In this document: one piece after another, positions 10,198 to 19,125 of the stretch
Numbering within the stretch: position 1 is the first letter of the stretch
Layout: each line of letters begins with the position of its first letter
Made by a program: the position numbers and the translations under genes
Notes under the pieces: model-generated
Seen by the model: only the letters and a program-made list of their open reading frames with translations
Database searches by the model: none
What the model was told of the DNA's origin: nothing
Assembly: GCF_008389435.1 (NCBI RefSeq)
Contig: NZ_VUYS01000005.1
Span: forward strand, 124,001-188,000
Direction of reading: 5' to 3'
DNA: 64,000 bases
Origin: Candidatus Nitrosocosmicus agrestis
GTDB taxonomy: Archaea > Thermoproteota > Nitrososphaeria > Nitrososphaerales > Nitrososphaeraceae

Positions 10198-10348
10198 GAA
10201 GATATTAAAAGTTATTGGGTACAGTAGAATGGGATTCATAGCCATTTAAACGAATAAGATCGTATAGTAGACTTGGTCTAACAATAAGAAAAAAATAATT
10301 TTTTTATAGATTTTCGTATTACCAATCTAAAATAAATTTATGAACTGG

Positions 10349-11425
10349 TTATTTTGCTCCTCCAACTCCTGTTGGCATGCTCATGTTCATATTTCCAGCC
10401 ATGGACTTTGATCCATTTGTAGATGGAAGAAGAGAAAATGTCATCATCCCGTTAGGATCATTTGGATGGCTCTTGTTATATGCGTCGGCTATTTGCAAGG
10501 CTAGAGGTTTGGCAATCATATAATGTACTACGTCCTTAGATTGATTGTTTCCATCAACCATGATGCTGTTGGTTACATCTTTATTATTTGCATATGCGAC
10601 ATAACTACCAGGTTTGGTAAAGATACTAGGTTTCGGAACGTGAACTTCTTCGTGAATAAATACATTATTTTTAGGATCATTGAGTCTTTTGAGATCATAG
10701 TTGAAAGGCATTGTAAAGCTAATTGAATTATTGTTTGGATGGAATGTGGCGTTACCTACTTTATCATAATACGAAATTAACGTAACTGGCATAGGTTTGC
10801 CATCAACATTTAGGTTTACATTATTTGTCGCTCCAATACTCAGCCAACCGTCAAATACAGGTTGTTGGTCATCTGGAATAATGGTACGGGAAAAGTCTAC
10901 CGTGACTATTCTAACATTAAAGTGATATAAACCACCGTCTAAGAATATTGGACCCGATGCCACGACCGGATTAGATTCACTGCTAGTATATGCATTAAGT
11001 ATAGGATCTAGCTCGCCATTTACCCGAACTTGACTTTGATTTCTTGGTTGCATTTCTATCGTAAGATTGCCATCAGGGTTGAAAAACCAGTCAGACATTA
11101 GTGTTTTATCTCCCTTCTCAACTGTAATCAAATACGTTACTTCTTTAAAGTTTTGATCTGTTTTTGAATCAAATAATCGAAATTGTACTGTTGGTTTTTC
11201 ACCCTGTTGCTGAATAGTTTGGGTTGTTACTACTGGAGGATTCATCTTTATCAGCAAATCTGCTTTACGATCACCTAATGATGCTGATAGTTGCTCCATG
11301 AATAAACCATCGCCGTATACCGTGTTTAAGGTAATTGTGTTACCAGTTACTATTGCAATTGTTAACAGTGTTGCAATCAACTGTGTACAATTGATTCTAT
11401 TCACATTATTGATTGATTTTTTCAA
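10349..11425 (-). CDS. Secreted extracellular protein next to amoC
   Basis: A 358-residue exported protein. The signal peptide spans about residues 12-38 (CTQLIATLLTIAIVTGNTIT). The mature chain is beta-rich, with repeated Asn-containing glycosylation-type sequons, no Cys, and a Met/Asn/Gly-rich tail (MAGNMNMSMPTGVGG) that could bind copper. There is no C-terminal anchor. I know of no functional assignment. It is divergent from amoC, and the roughly 155 bp between them holds both promoters, so a link to ammonia oxidation or copper handling is possible but is inference from position and the Met-rich tail only. Confidence 0.6.
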   Translation of the reverse strand: MKKSINNVNRINCTQLIATLLTIAIVTGNTITLNTVYGDGLFMEQLSASLGDRKADLLIKMNPPVVTTQTIQQQGEKPTVQFRLFDSKTDQNFKEVTYLITVEKGDKTLMSDWFFNPDGNLTIEMQPRNQSQVRVNGELDPILNAYTSSESNPVVASGPIFLDGGLYHFNVRIVTVDFSRTIIPDDQQPVFDGWLSIGATNNVNLNVDGKPMPVTLISYYDKVGNATFHPNNNSISFTMPFNYDLKRLNDPKNNVFIHEEVHVPKPSIFTKPGSYVAYANNKDVTNSIMVDGNNQSKDVVHYMIAKPLALQIADAYNKSHPNDPNGMMTFSLLPSTNGSKSMAGNMNMSMPTGVGGAK

Positions 11426-11507
11426 GTATATAATATCTTTTATACCTCATTTTGTGCTAAACTAGATAATAATGGTGTAGTAGATTCTCAAGTTTAGAAT
11501 TTGGTAT

Positions 11508-11540
11508 AAGTATATAAAATTATTGTTACCTAAATATATA
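11508..11540 (+). promoter_or_regulatory. amoC promoter region, two TATA-like boxes
   Basis: Two TATA-type elements lie upstream of amoC: AAGTATATAAAAT (11508-11520) and CTAAATATATA (11530-11540). The first predicts a leader of about 40 nt, the second about 20 nt. Either or both may be used. Confidence 0.5.
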
Positions 11541-11581
11541 TGAAAGGTTCCTCTTCTATATACTAGAATTTTGAAGAATAG

Positions 11582-12154
11582 ATGATCACAATGGCACAAA
11601 TGCCAGCATTAATTCCAAAGGAAGTAGAAATTCAAAGACTGAAAAAGATCTATATAATGGTCATAATGCTAGGATCTATTGCTGCGTCAGTAGAAGTTGA
11701 TAACTTTGTTGATGGATCACTTCATCAGTCTTCCATCAGAGACAGTGCTTTCACACCATCTCACTGGTGGTTATACAGCCACTTTATCGCGTTACCCCTA
11801 GGTTGGGGCATGGTTGCAATGTACAGTAGACGGGTTCCTATTTTAAGAGGACCGAACAATTCAATGAACACAGGTCTGAAGATAACCATTATCGGTTATT
11901 TGGCAACCATGTTCACAATTGGTATCAACGAATTGTGGCACTTTTGGTTTGTAGAAGAAATATTCTCAGTACCTAACCACTGGATGTTTAACATGGGTGT
12001 AGTCGTAGCTTTCATGGGTGCGTTAGCCTTCGTTGTTAGAGTATACGCACGTTTGGTGGAGCTTGGTGCGGAAACGCCTGCAAGAAATCCATACGTAGCA
12101 GAATTGTACAAACTAGCATTAGAAGGAAAACTCTACAGCAGATCAGTTCCTTAA
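11582..12154 (+). CDS. amoC: Ammonia monooxygenase subunit C
   Basis: Clear archaeal AmoC, the membrane subunit C of the copper-dependent ammonia monooxygenase that oxidises ammonia to hydroxylamine. The typical sequence is present: MAQMPALIPKEVEIQRLKKI at the N-terminus, VEVDNFVDGSLHQSSIRDS, SHWWLYSHF, the conserved metal-site helix TIGINELWHFWFVEE, and EGKLYSRS at the C-terminus. Several transmembrane helices are seen and the length (about 190 aa) is normal. The start may be the ATG at 11582 or the one at 11591, which gives the usual MAQ start. No amoA, amoB or amoX lies in the window, so this is a detached copy; extra amoC copies are known in soil AOA. Codon use looks stronger than in its neighbours, as expected for an abundant protein. 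Confidence 0.97.
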   Translation: MITMAQMPALIPKEVEIQRLKKIYIMVIMLGSIAASVEVDNFVDGSLHQSSIRDSAFTPSHWWLYSHFIALPLGWGMVAMYSRRVPILRGPNNSMNTGLKITIIGYLATMFTIGINELWHFWFVEEIFSVPNHWMFNMGVVVAFMGALAFVVRVYARLVELGAETPARNPYVAELYKLALEGKLYSRSVP

Positions 12155-12191
12155 TTTTTTTTTGTTTGTTTACTCTGTTTCTCTTTGTTTA
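12155..12191 (+). terminator. T-rich terminator after amoC
   Basis: A run of nine T begins at the amoC stop, followed by further T-tracts, the usual archaeal intrinsic termination signal without a hairpin. Confidence 0.6.
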
Positions 12192-12293
12192 TATTGTATC
12201 TAGGAATTCTTCGGTTAAATAATTTTGATTAAATTTTATTTTCTAAATTCAAGAATTGTACGATGTAATGATGTGGTAATCGAACGTGCACAG

Positions 12294-12300
12294 TATATAA
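12294..12300 (+). promoter_or_regulatory. TATA box of ParB-like paralogue 2
   Basis: TATATAA lies 24-30 bp before the ATG at 12324. That spacing predicts a transcript starting at or next to the start codon (leaderless), which supports choosing 12324 over the upstream TTG at 12315. Confidence 0.55.
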
Positions 12301-12323
12301 TCATGTGATGTATATTGATAATT

Positions 12324-13196
12324 ATGAACGCTGACATGAGAAATGGTAGTCGCTTGTCAGGCATAATAGAGGATATTCCTATCTCAGATTTGATAATTCC
12401 TTTAAATAATCTGCGAATTTCAAACAAACTAAATATCGATAAAATCTCTCAATCTATAAGGCAACATGGACTGATACATCCACTTACTGTAAGACCAAAA
12501 GATGGCGGCTTTGAAATTGTGGCAGGTTACAGAAGATATTTGGCATGTAAAAATTTAAAGTGGAAAAAAATCCCTTGTCATGTAGTTTATCTTGATGAAC
12601 CGCAATCATTTGAATTAGCGTTAGTTGAAAATATTAGGAGAAAATCATTTACACCCTTAGAAGAAGCAACGGCCTTTAAATCTTATGTGTCTGACCATGG
12701 GTGGGGTAGTGTTGCTAAATTATCTCAGAAAATAGGCAGAAGTCCTAGTGCTATAGTAAGACGTATAGGTTTACTGGAGTTGCCAAATGAAGTATTAGAA
12801 GATATTAGGAATTCTGCTTTAAGCCCTAGCATTGCTGAAGAATTAATTCCAATAAAGGACCCGAAGCGACAATCAGAATTAGCCAGACTTGTGGCTAGAC
12901 GACATTTAACGATTAAACGGTTGCGGAATATCATGAAAGATGACACGTTAACTACAAAAGAGTCAATGGATGTTGAGGACCGAAGTAAGATACAGTCTAT
13001 TGACAAGTCTATTTCTGTACTAAAAATAGCTATGAGTAGGATAATAACTATAATTGAAGAGGATGCAGAAAAGAATAACGACTTTGCGATACAAGAATTG
13101 CTCTTTGAACAAAAGAACAAAATTCATGATCAAATTGATCTCTTATTAAACGCAAGGAAGAAATACTTTAAGAAATATTGCGGTACCGTAAGATAG
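12324..13196 (+). CDS. ParB-like DNA-binding protein (paralogue 2)
   Basis: About 290 residues, with the same architecture as the protein at 3371-4279: a ParB domain (VRPKDGGFEIVAGYRRYLAC; LALVENIRRKSFTPLEEA), a helix-turn-helix (KLSQKIGRSPSAIVRRIGLL) and a helical C-terminus. The ParB arginine-rich box (GYRRYLACK) is intact. In ParB proteins that box binds CTP and drives DNA sliding; whether this holds for these archaeal forms is not shown here. No ParA is adjacent. It lies 170 bp after amoC but has its own promoter. The ATG at 12324 is chosen from the TATA spacing. It is probably chromosomal rather than plasmid-borne, judging by its core-gene surroundings. Confidence 0.8.
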   Translation: MNADMRNGSRLSGIIEDIPISDLIIPLNNLRISNKLNIDKISQSIRQHGLIHPLTVRPKDGGFEIVAGYRRYLACKNLKWKKIPCHVVYLDEPQSFELALVENIRRKSFTPLEEATAFKSYVSDHGWGSVAKLSQKIGRSPSAIVRRIGLLELPNEVLEDIRNSALSPSIAEELIPIKDPKRQSELARLVARRHLTIKRLRNIMKDDTLTTKESMDVEDRSKIQSIDKSISVLKIAMSRIITIIEEDAEKNNDFAIQELLFEQKNKIHDQIDLLLNARKKYFKKYCGTVR

Positions 13197-13595
13197 TTTT
13201 AAGATGATAATAGCCTAATTGAAATTTTGTTGTTAGAACACAAAATATGTTTAGTGTAGTAGGCTGATTCGCTAATTAGACGTAAAAATCTTCATCTATT
13301 GTTAAACTGATTTAATAAGACATTATCCTTCATCAAATCAAGCGTTTCTCGTACATTTTATAACATTTTGATCACACTCAAAAGGATGATTTCATTAACA
13401 AAAGTTTTATATATGTGAATCGAAAAGCACTTGATAAGGGTACAATTGTCCTACCGCAGTTAGTAACATTCTCCATGTAGAGATCAAACATGATGGAGCA
13501 ACTATATCCTAATAAATAAAATAATCAAAAGAAATTTAATCCATTAAAATTTGGATCATTGTTTTAAAGATTTAGTTTTTGTGACATTACCATTT
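13197..13595. other. Intergenic region with an isolated TATA box
   Basis: No gene. A good TATA-like element (TTTTATATATG, about 13403-13413) has no open frame downstream, and an imperfect inverted repeat (CTCCATG ... CATGATGGAG) follows near 13470-13499. This could be the promoter and body of a small RNA, but nothing more supports it. Confidence 0.35.
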
Positions 13596-14576
13596 TTATA
13601 TTTTCTTTTTCCTATATAGTATTATTATTACGACTAGCGAAATTGGCAAAACAATGATTATTGCATACACAATGTATACTAAGGTTAATGGCGATAACAA
13701 TACGAAGGAATTTGACACATTCTGAAATTCACTAGTAACATTATATGGATTTTCGTAAACATACGTACCAAATTGTACAAATGAACTCTTGTTATCGGCA
13801 CTTTCAACCTTAATAATGGTTGGTCCAGTTGAACTGAAGGCAAAAGTCTTTGAAGATGATCCCACCTGAGATATGTCTGAAGTTCTAAAGACTTCGGTGT
13901 TGTTCTGCAAAATCACAAAATTATATGGCCATAAGTGCATTCTAGTGTTTTGAGGATATTCAAAAAAATCCATAATGAAATTTATAGGTACATTTGTTGT
14001 TATGGAGGAAGGCGTCCATGTAAGCCCTATCTCAACTTTACCGTCATCAGTGAAGTTATACAGTGGAAAATCATCAATTTTATTTTGGAACTCATCGACA
14101 GGATATGAAGGAACATTTGTATTATTGCCTTGAACATGTACTATGCCCTCCATCCAAGGATGTATTGTACAAAAATAGTGATATGTTCCTGATTGATTAA
14201 ATTTTATTGTAGTAGTCTTATCAGGGCCAAATAATCCACTATCAAATGTACCATCTGGCTGCCCTTTGGAATTTGACAATAAACTGTTTATTCCACCACC
14301 AATACCACTTGTCACTGTATGAGGTTCTGTATCATTGTTAGTCCATTTTATGGTGTCGTTAACATTAATTGTGACTTCTTTTGGTGAGTACCATTGTTTA
14401 GGAGCCAAATTAGTTATATCGACTTCTGGATTGGCAGAGCCCTTTGGTATTGCAATAACCGTCTCATTTGAATTCCTTTCTTGAGCATAAATTGAATTTG
14501 ATGATTCGATGAAATCATAAAACCAAAAGATACTAACCAATAATAGCAAAATGCAACTTGCTTTTAGAAGAATCAT
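13596..14576 (-). CDS. Membrane-anchored blue copper (plastocyanin-like) protein
   Basis: A 326-residue exported cupredoxin. The signal peptide is at about residues 1-30. The type-1 copper domain (about 45-155) has all four ligands: His in EPHTVTSG, and Cys, His and Met in YFCTIHPWMEG. A second beta-rich domain follows (about 170-285), then a C-terminal membrane helix (VYAIIIVLPISLVVIIILY) and a positive RKKK stop-transfer tail. The protein therefore sits outside the membrane. Blue copper proteins of this kind are thought to replace cytochrome c as electron carriers in ammonia-oxidising archaea. The gene is monocistronic on the minus strand. Confidence 0.9.
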   Translation of the reverse strand: MILLKASCILLLLVSIFWFYDFIESSNSIYAQERNSNETVIAIPKGSANPEVDITNLAPKQWYSPKEVTINVNDTIKWTNNDTEPHTVTSGIGGGINSLLSNSKGQPDGTFDSGLFGPDKTTTIKFNQSGTYHYFCTIHPWMEGIVHVQGNNTNVPSYPVDEFQNKIDDFPLYNFTDDGKVEIGLTWTPSSITTNVPINFIMDFFEYPQNTRMHLWPYNFVILQNNTEVFRTSDISQVGSSSKTFAFSSTGPTIIKVESADNKSSFVQFGTYVYENPYNVTSEFQNVSNSFVLLSPLTLVYIVYAIIIVLPISLVVIIILYRKKKI

Positions 14577-15418
14577 CAGTATAGTTATACTTTGAGATTT
14601 ATATAATTAGCCATAACATAAAAATGGCAAAGTTGAAATTTATAATTTAACTTTTTTTGTATGCGTTAATTAGTACACTAATATATTATTTTAAATTCCA
14701 GATTGCAAATCTCATCAAAAATAATGATTAATACAAGTGCATATCTTAATAACTTGTCATTAGTTGACTCCATTAGTTTTAATCCATCTAATTTTAGCGT
14801 ACTTAAATAAATTTAAATGATATTTTTAAAATATTATTGAACTAGATTCATGATACATATACACCGATTGCTCAAGGTAACAATTTTGTATATCTTGCTA
14901 GAAATATACTAGGTCATTATTGAAGAGGAAATGTAATCAATATCTGCAAATATATGGCTTTGGACTCATCTCTTCTAAAATGTTGACCTTAAAGATCTTG
15001 TCAGTTTCTTTGATAAATTGTTGAATCATTTGACTTGTAGGATATCTATCAAATAAGTCAAGTTTACATCGTTTCTAGCCCTCTTAGGGATGATTGAATA
15101 GTAGGTAAATGAATCATTTCTTAATACTTATTATCGCTGAGATTTATTGATGCTCATTACTCTCTATTGAAAGGATCAATGCCTTTGTGAGCTAATGTAT
15201 GACAATTAGTCGGAACTTTAGATTTTTATAAATTGGTTATAAAGCACCATAAGATCTGTTTATGTCTGGCAATTGAATCTATATCTATCAATGAAAAATA
15301 TGTATAAATTCACATTCTACAGTCAAGATTTTTGATTGGTTTGAAATCTGGTATTAATCTGGAACTGATCTGGAATAATATTTATTATCTAATTCTGGCA
15401 ATCAACTTTTGATATAAA
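14577..15418. other. Intergenic region with a possible gene fragment
   Basis: No intact gene. On the minus strand at about 14937-15077 there is a 46-codon stretch without a start (KRCKLDLFDRYPTSQMIQQF and onward) that reads like protein and may be the tail of a lost gene. The rest is A+T-rich. Confidence 0.35.
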
Positions 15419-15424
15419 TTGTCA

Positions 15425-15787
15425 ATGAATGAGATTTTAGCAAAAAGCTTTAACAAACCTGACGAAGTAAGGACTTTTGAAAAGGGGAAGGTGGAGATAG
15501 TAAACCTAGGCAATATTATAATAGGTAAAGCAACACTTGAACCAGGATGGAGTTGGTCAAAATGCGTAAAACCATTGGTAAATACAGAGAGTTGTCAGGC
15601 CCCTCACACCTCCGTTATTATTTCAGGAAAAATGAAAGTAAGAATGGATGATGGAACAGAACTTGAAGGAGGACCAGGAGATTCTGCCATAATACCACCA
15701 GGCCATGATGCATGGGTAGTAGGTGATGAACCGTGTGTATCAATTGACTTTACTGGAATGGGAGACTATGCAAAGAAAACAGAGTAA
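15425..15787 (+). CDS. Cupin-domain protein
   Basis: A 120-residue single-domain cupin. Motif 1 is reduced (SCQAPHTSVIISGKMKVRMDDG) and motif 2 reads GGPGDSAIIPPGHDAWVVGD. The His of motif 2 (PPGHDAW) and the His in APHTSV could bind a metal, but one of the usual His pair and the Glu are absent, so catalysis is uncertain. Small cupins like this occur widely in soil bacteria and archaea. The ATG at 15425 is chosen; a TTG two codons upstream is also possible. It stands alone, with T-rich sequence downstream. Confidence 0.8.
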   Translation: MNEILAKSFNKPDEVRTFEKGKVEIVNLGNIIIGKATLEPGWSWSKCVKPLVNTESCQAPHTSVIISGKMKVRMDDGTELEGGPGDSAIIPPGHDAWVVGDEPCVSIDFTGMGDYAKKTE

Positions 15788-15997
15788 CTGATATTTGGAT
15801 GATAATGAGAACAAAAACATTTTACTTTTATTTTTGTTTTCTGATAATTCGCTGTAAATTAAGTAAAGGTTGTATTCTTACACGGTTACTTATTTTAATT
15901 ATGTTATCTTTTGTAAAAATATTTTGTTGCTAATCGTTGACCATTACTACACTCTGTCAAGGGTTTATTATATTATATTTCAAATTAGGCAAAAAAA

Positions 15998-16192
15998 TTA
16001 AGAGGTTTTTATAAGTGTTCTAAAGTGATCAATGTTTTTGTTCATTTCTTCGTTGAATGATTCTTCGGTATAGCCATGTACTTCAATTCCATGCTTTTTC
16101 GCATTTTCAAATAACTCTTCCTCAGTTTCGCCATACATGGTATGGGTACAAACAGGATCTCCTGCATCTTTACAGTTTATGCTTAATGTCAT
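15998..16192 (-). CDS. DUF1059-type small protein
   Basis: A 64-residue protein with the DUF1059 pattern: an N-terminal strand INCKDAGDPVCTHTMYGETE, then the helix EEELFENAKKHGIEVHGY and a second helix. The two Cys and the H-T-M-Y-G-E-T block are typical. Function unknown; these proteins are small, soluble and widespread in archaea and actinobacteria. The frame extends 11 codons further upstream, but the Met at 16192 gives the standard domain start. Confidence 0.75.
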   Translation of the reverse strand: MTLSINCKDAGDPVCTHTMYGETEEELFENAKKHGIEVHGYTEESFNEEMNKNIDHFRTLIKTS

Positions 16193-16758
16193 TGATTCCA
16201 ATCTTTTAATTAAGATATTAAGCATATCGCTTTTTATGGCTTAACTTGCGAGTCGTTACTATAGAATAACAAGAATTACATTTTTGTTTCTTATTCGATC
16301 ATTATTTTATATCTGGTATTCTGTTATTTCAAGATCATTAGTTTGTCATGTTGTGTCTAATGATTCATTAATAAAATAATTACAATGTTTGTTTAGATTT
16401 GATGTAACCCAAATTTTGAAAGGTTTAGTAGCCTCACAATAAATATCTATAATACTTGTTGAATTACTATGTAGTTTTGATGTCCTCAATAATGATAAAG
16501 AAATAGGAAAGACGAATAAAGGTAAAAAGATGGAATCAAATTGGTTCGGAGGCTTTGAATTCATGAGGTATATGATAACTGGATTAAATACTTTTTACAT
16601 TAACTGAACCATTTCGTCTGACAACAAAGAAAGAAAAAATTATAATGGATCCTATTGGTTTGGTAATAAATATTATGAGTCCAGTTTTTTAACTTTTTTA
16701 AAATAAATCATGTAGTAACTATTAGATAAGATGAAGATTATTGTTTGTTCTGGCCTCC
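16193..16758. other. Intergenic region
   Basis: No credible gene. A 72-codon minus-strand frame at 16346-16564 is rich in Ser/Phe/Leu without motif and is probably chance. Confidence 0.4.
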
Positions 16759-17121
16759 TTACTTTCTCAAATACTCTTGTTTAATGGCCTCCAACTTTTC
16801 GAGAGAAATGGGCTTCAAACAAACCTCTTTTACACCTATTTCTAGAAATTTTTCTGCATCCTCATCTTTAAATACTGAAGCAGTAAATATGACAATATTT
16901 TTATTTTCTATACATTGTCTTTTTAATTCATTTAATATATCTAATCCTGAATACTCTGGAATTGCAATATCAAGTAAAATCAAATCATAATTATTATTTT
17001 GTATTTCTGTAAGGCCTTCTCGCCCATTATTTACCGAAATACATTCTATATTATCTAATTCAAAAAAGTCTTTTACCACTTCGGTCACGCTTTCATTATC
17101 ATCCACAATTAATACCTTCAT
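16759..17121 (-). CDS. Single-domain response regulator (CheY-like)
   Basis: A complete 120-residue receiver domain with every canonical residue: the acidic pair D7-D8, phospho-acceptor D51 in LILLDIAIPEYSGLDIL, switch T80 in VIFTAS, and K103 in CLKPISLEKL. There is no output domain, so it should act by binding partners, as stand-alone receivers do. The frame opens three codons earlier (17130), but the ATG at 17121 fits the domain start MKVLIVDDN. No kinase is adjacent. The ends are clean and the gene appears intact, unlike the receiver at 1510. Confidence 0.9.
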   Translation of the reverse strand: MKVLIVDDNESVTEVVKDFFELDNIECISVNNGREGLTEIQNNNYDLILLDIAIPEYSGLDILNELKRQCIENKNIVIFTASVFKDEDAEKFLEIGVKEVCLKPISLEKLEAIKQEYLRK

Positions 17122-17360
17122 CAATAGCATATTCTTGGAAAATTTTGTTATTAATACTTATTTACAAAAATGCGAATCTAGTGAAAATTTGAATGACACA
17201 CCATTCCGATAAGCCGGATCGATCCATATTTTTTTACAATGAAACTCTATTATCCATTTACAAAAGGCTTAACTTAAGCCTGATCTATCAATTTTTTTTA
17301 GCAAGCCAGTATCTTTCTGATAGAATTTTTTAAAAAGATTTTATCTCTTTTCTTCATTGA

Positions 17361-17683
17361 TTACCACTTTGTTATCTTCTGTAGTAAAAATTTTTTATTA
17401 ATATTCTTACCAATTTCATTACGATAAATAGTATTAGGTATTGATTCATTAATTCTTATTTTAATAATTTCATTCTCATTGAAAACATGATCTAGTATAT
17501 TATTTACCAATTTATATTACACTTGACTAATTCGGACAGGATCATATGGAACTTTACCGTCCGGATTTATACTTAATTCAAAAGTAATATTTTTTCCTTT
17601 TTTGATGGATCTAATCCAGACTTATCTGTTTCAACTAGTTCATGTTCACAACAAAAACAGATGGATTTAATGATTCCGTTCAT
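17361..17683 (-). pseudogene. Decayed gene of unknown function
   Basis: Translation from an ATG at 17683 gives MNGIIKSICFCCEHELVETD, then a frameshift in a homopolymer A tract near 17600, then NITFELSINPDGKVPYDPVR. A TAA follows, and finally about 50 more open codons in the same frame (NNILDHVFNENEIIKIRINE) to the stop at 17361. The C-x-C-C cluster near the N-terminus may be metal binding. I do not recognise the family. One frameshift plus one stop in otherwise protein-like sequence argues for recent decay. Confidence 0.5.
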
Positions 17684-17734
17684 TATGATATAAATAGATA
17701 TATGTGGTGCAATAGTTCTCCATTTGACGAAATA

Positions 17735-18250
17735 TTATAGCTCGAAGGTATTTTATTCCATGTGTGTCTGCTAGAAATAAAACGCCTCCATAATATTTCT
17801 ATCGGGGCCTGTATTTGTAATTTTCATGCCTATATCTTAGGCTTTGGAGAACCTCTGAGAGGCTATATTTCATAAAGCGAAACCATATTACCATTTGAAA
17901 CTGGATGTAAAATATCATCCTCTAAGAATATTCACATAAAGTAAAAGGATTTCTGAATTCATCGTACTGGTGAAACCTTGATCAAGACTGGCTCAGAATA
18001 CATAACGGTTTTGGATAACAATAGAGCCTAAAAAAGTAAGGAAATTCTCACACTCTTTTTTGCTAAAAATATCCAAGAAACTTCTTTGTTGCCCAAAGAT
18101 TCATTGCTTGCGAGTTTAGTCAAAGTACATCAAAAGCATTATCCAGTTTTCATCGACGGTGAAAGAGTCTAACACCTAACAATGACCTGCAGGTTTTTGA
18201 ATCGGAAACACCATATCTATTCTTTTATTGGCAAAGAAGAGAAGTTTCTT
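17735..18250 (+). mobile_element. Decayed IS6-like transposase copy A
   Basis: About 515 bp that aligns along its length with 20885-21415 on the same strand. Translating the two copies together gives pieces of an IS6/IS240-type DDE transposase: E-T-L-I-K-T, then WLWIAIEP near the first acidic residue, and HYPVF-DGERAWHP near the second. This copy is full of stops and frameshifts and lacks the C-terminal third still visible in copy B. No terminal inverted repeats or target duplications can be recognised. Confidence 0.65.
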
Positions 18251-18277
18251 ATAATTTATTAAAGAAGCCAGCAAACC

Positions 18278-18976
18278 TTACTGACTTTCAGAATTAAATT
18301 CAATAATTTTTCTAGATGGTATTCTATGATCTTTATTCATTCGAGTATGAAATAACGTAAAATCATGATTGATGGTCATCTTCATTACCTCAAAAGCCTC
18401 CATATGTGTAATTTTTGGGTCTAACCTTGTTTGAAATGCCCTGTATTCTGCCAAACCCATTACTGAATTAGAACTAAGGAATAATTTTGACTTTTGTGAT
18501 CCATAAAGTTCGATTATTTTTACCTTTTCATCTATTACATTAGATATATCATTGAAAATTGCTGGTAGAAAATTTCTAGTTGTTGGGTTTTCATAACCCA
18601 AGATATTAGGAGCAAATCTGCCTGCTTCTACAGTTGCTTCAGCTATTGATCTGTGGTCATGATGATTATCTTTAAGTGGATGAGTAAAGATTATATCGGC
18701 ATTCGACTTTTTTATAAAAAACTCGATTGAATTTATTAGTTCTTTAGTGAGGTATACAGCAGAGTCTTCGTAATCATCAATCCACAATGTTTTTGCACCT
18801 ATATATTTTGCTGAATTTATAATTTCATTAGATCTTTTTACAACTGATCCTGCACTTGATCCTCTCGTAACTACATACATGAAAACATTTATACCCTGTC
18901 GGACTGCGTTAAGAAGAGTTCCTCCACATCCAAGTTCGATATCATCTGGGTGCGCGCCTACAGCTAATATATTCAT
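18278..18976 (-). CDS. PIG-L / LmbE-type deacetylase
   Basis: A 232-residue zinc-dependent N-acetyl-sugar deacetylase of the PIG-L family. The family motif A-H-P-D-D is at residues 8-12 (NILAVGAHPDDIELGCGGTL; zinc ligands H9 and D12), and the third ligand lies in HPLKDNHHDHRSIAEA. Members act on GlcNAc-linked substrates in glycolipid, mycothiol/bacillithiol-type or surface glycan synthesis; the substrate here is unknown. Length is normal and the gene looks intact. It sits between two decayed transposase copies and is divergent from the TackOD1 gene, so it may have arrived with them. Confidence 0.88.
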   Translation of the reverse strand: MNILAVGAHPDDIELGCGGTLLNAVRQGINVFMYVVTRGSSAGSVVKRSNEIINSAKYIGAKTLWIDDYEDSAVYLTKELINSIEFFIKKSNADIIFTHPLKDNHHDHRSIAEATVEAGRFAPNILGYENPTTRNFLPAIFNDISNVIDEKVKIIELYGSQKSKLFLSSNSVMGLAEYRAFQTRLDPKITHMEAFEVMKMTINHDFTLFHTRMNKDHRIPSRKIIEFNSESQ

Positions 18977-19125
18977 CTACTTTTCTATTTTTATCCAATT
19001 AACATATATTTATTTAATTCTGTTCCATTTATGGTTACAGAAACAAGACAAAGTTAATTCGTGTAAGAAATTATGTTGGCAAAAATTAATCATTTAAATA
19101 AAAGTAGAATCAAAATTTATACTTC

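Noticed and set aside
12725-13120. 131-codon minus-strand frame inside the second ParB gene
   Set aside because: Antisense shadow of a clear coding sequence; composition is Ser/Ile/Phe-rich.
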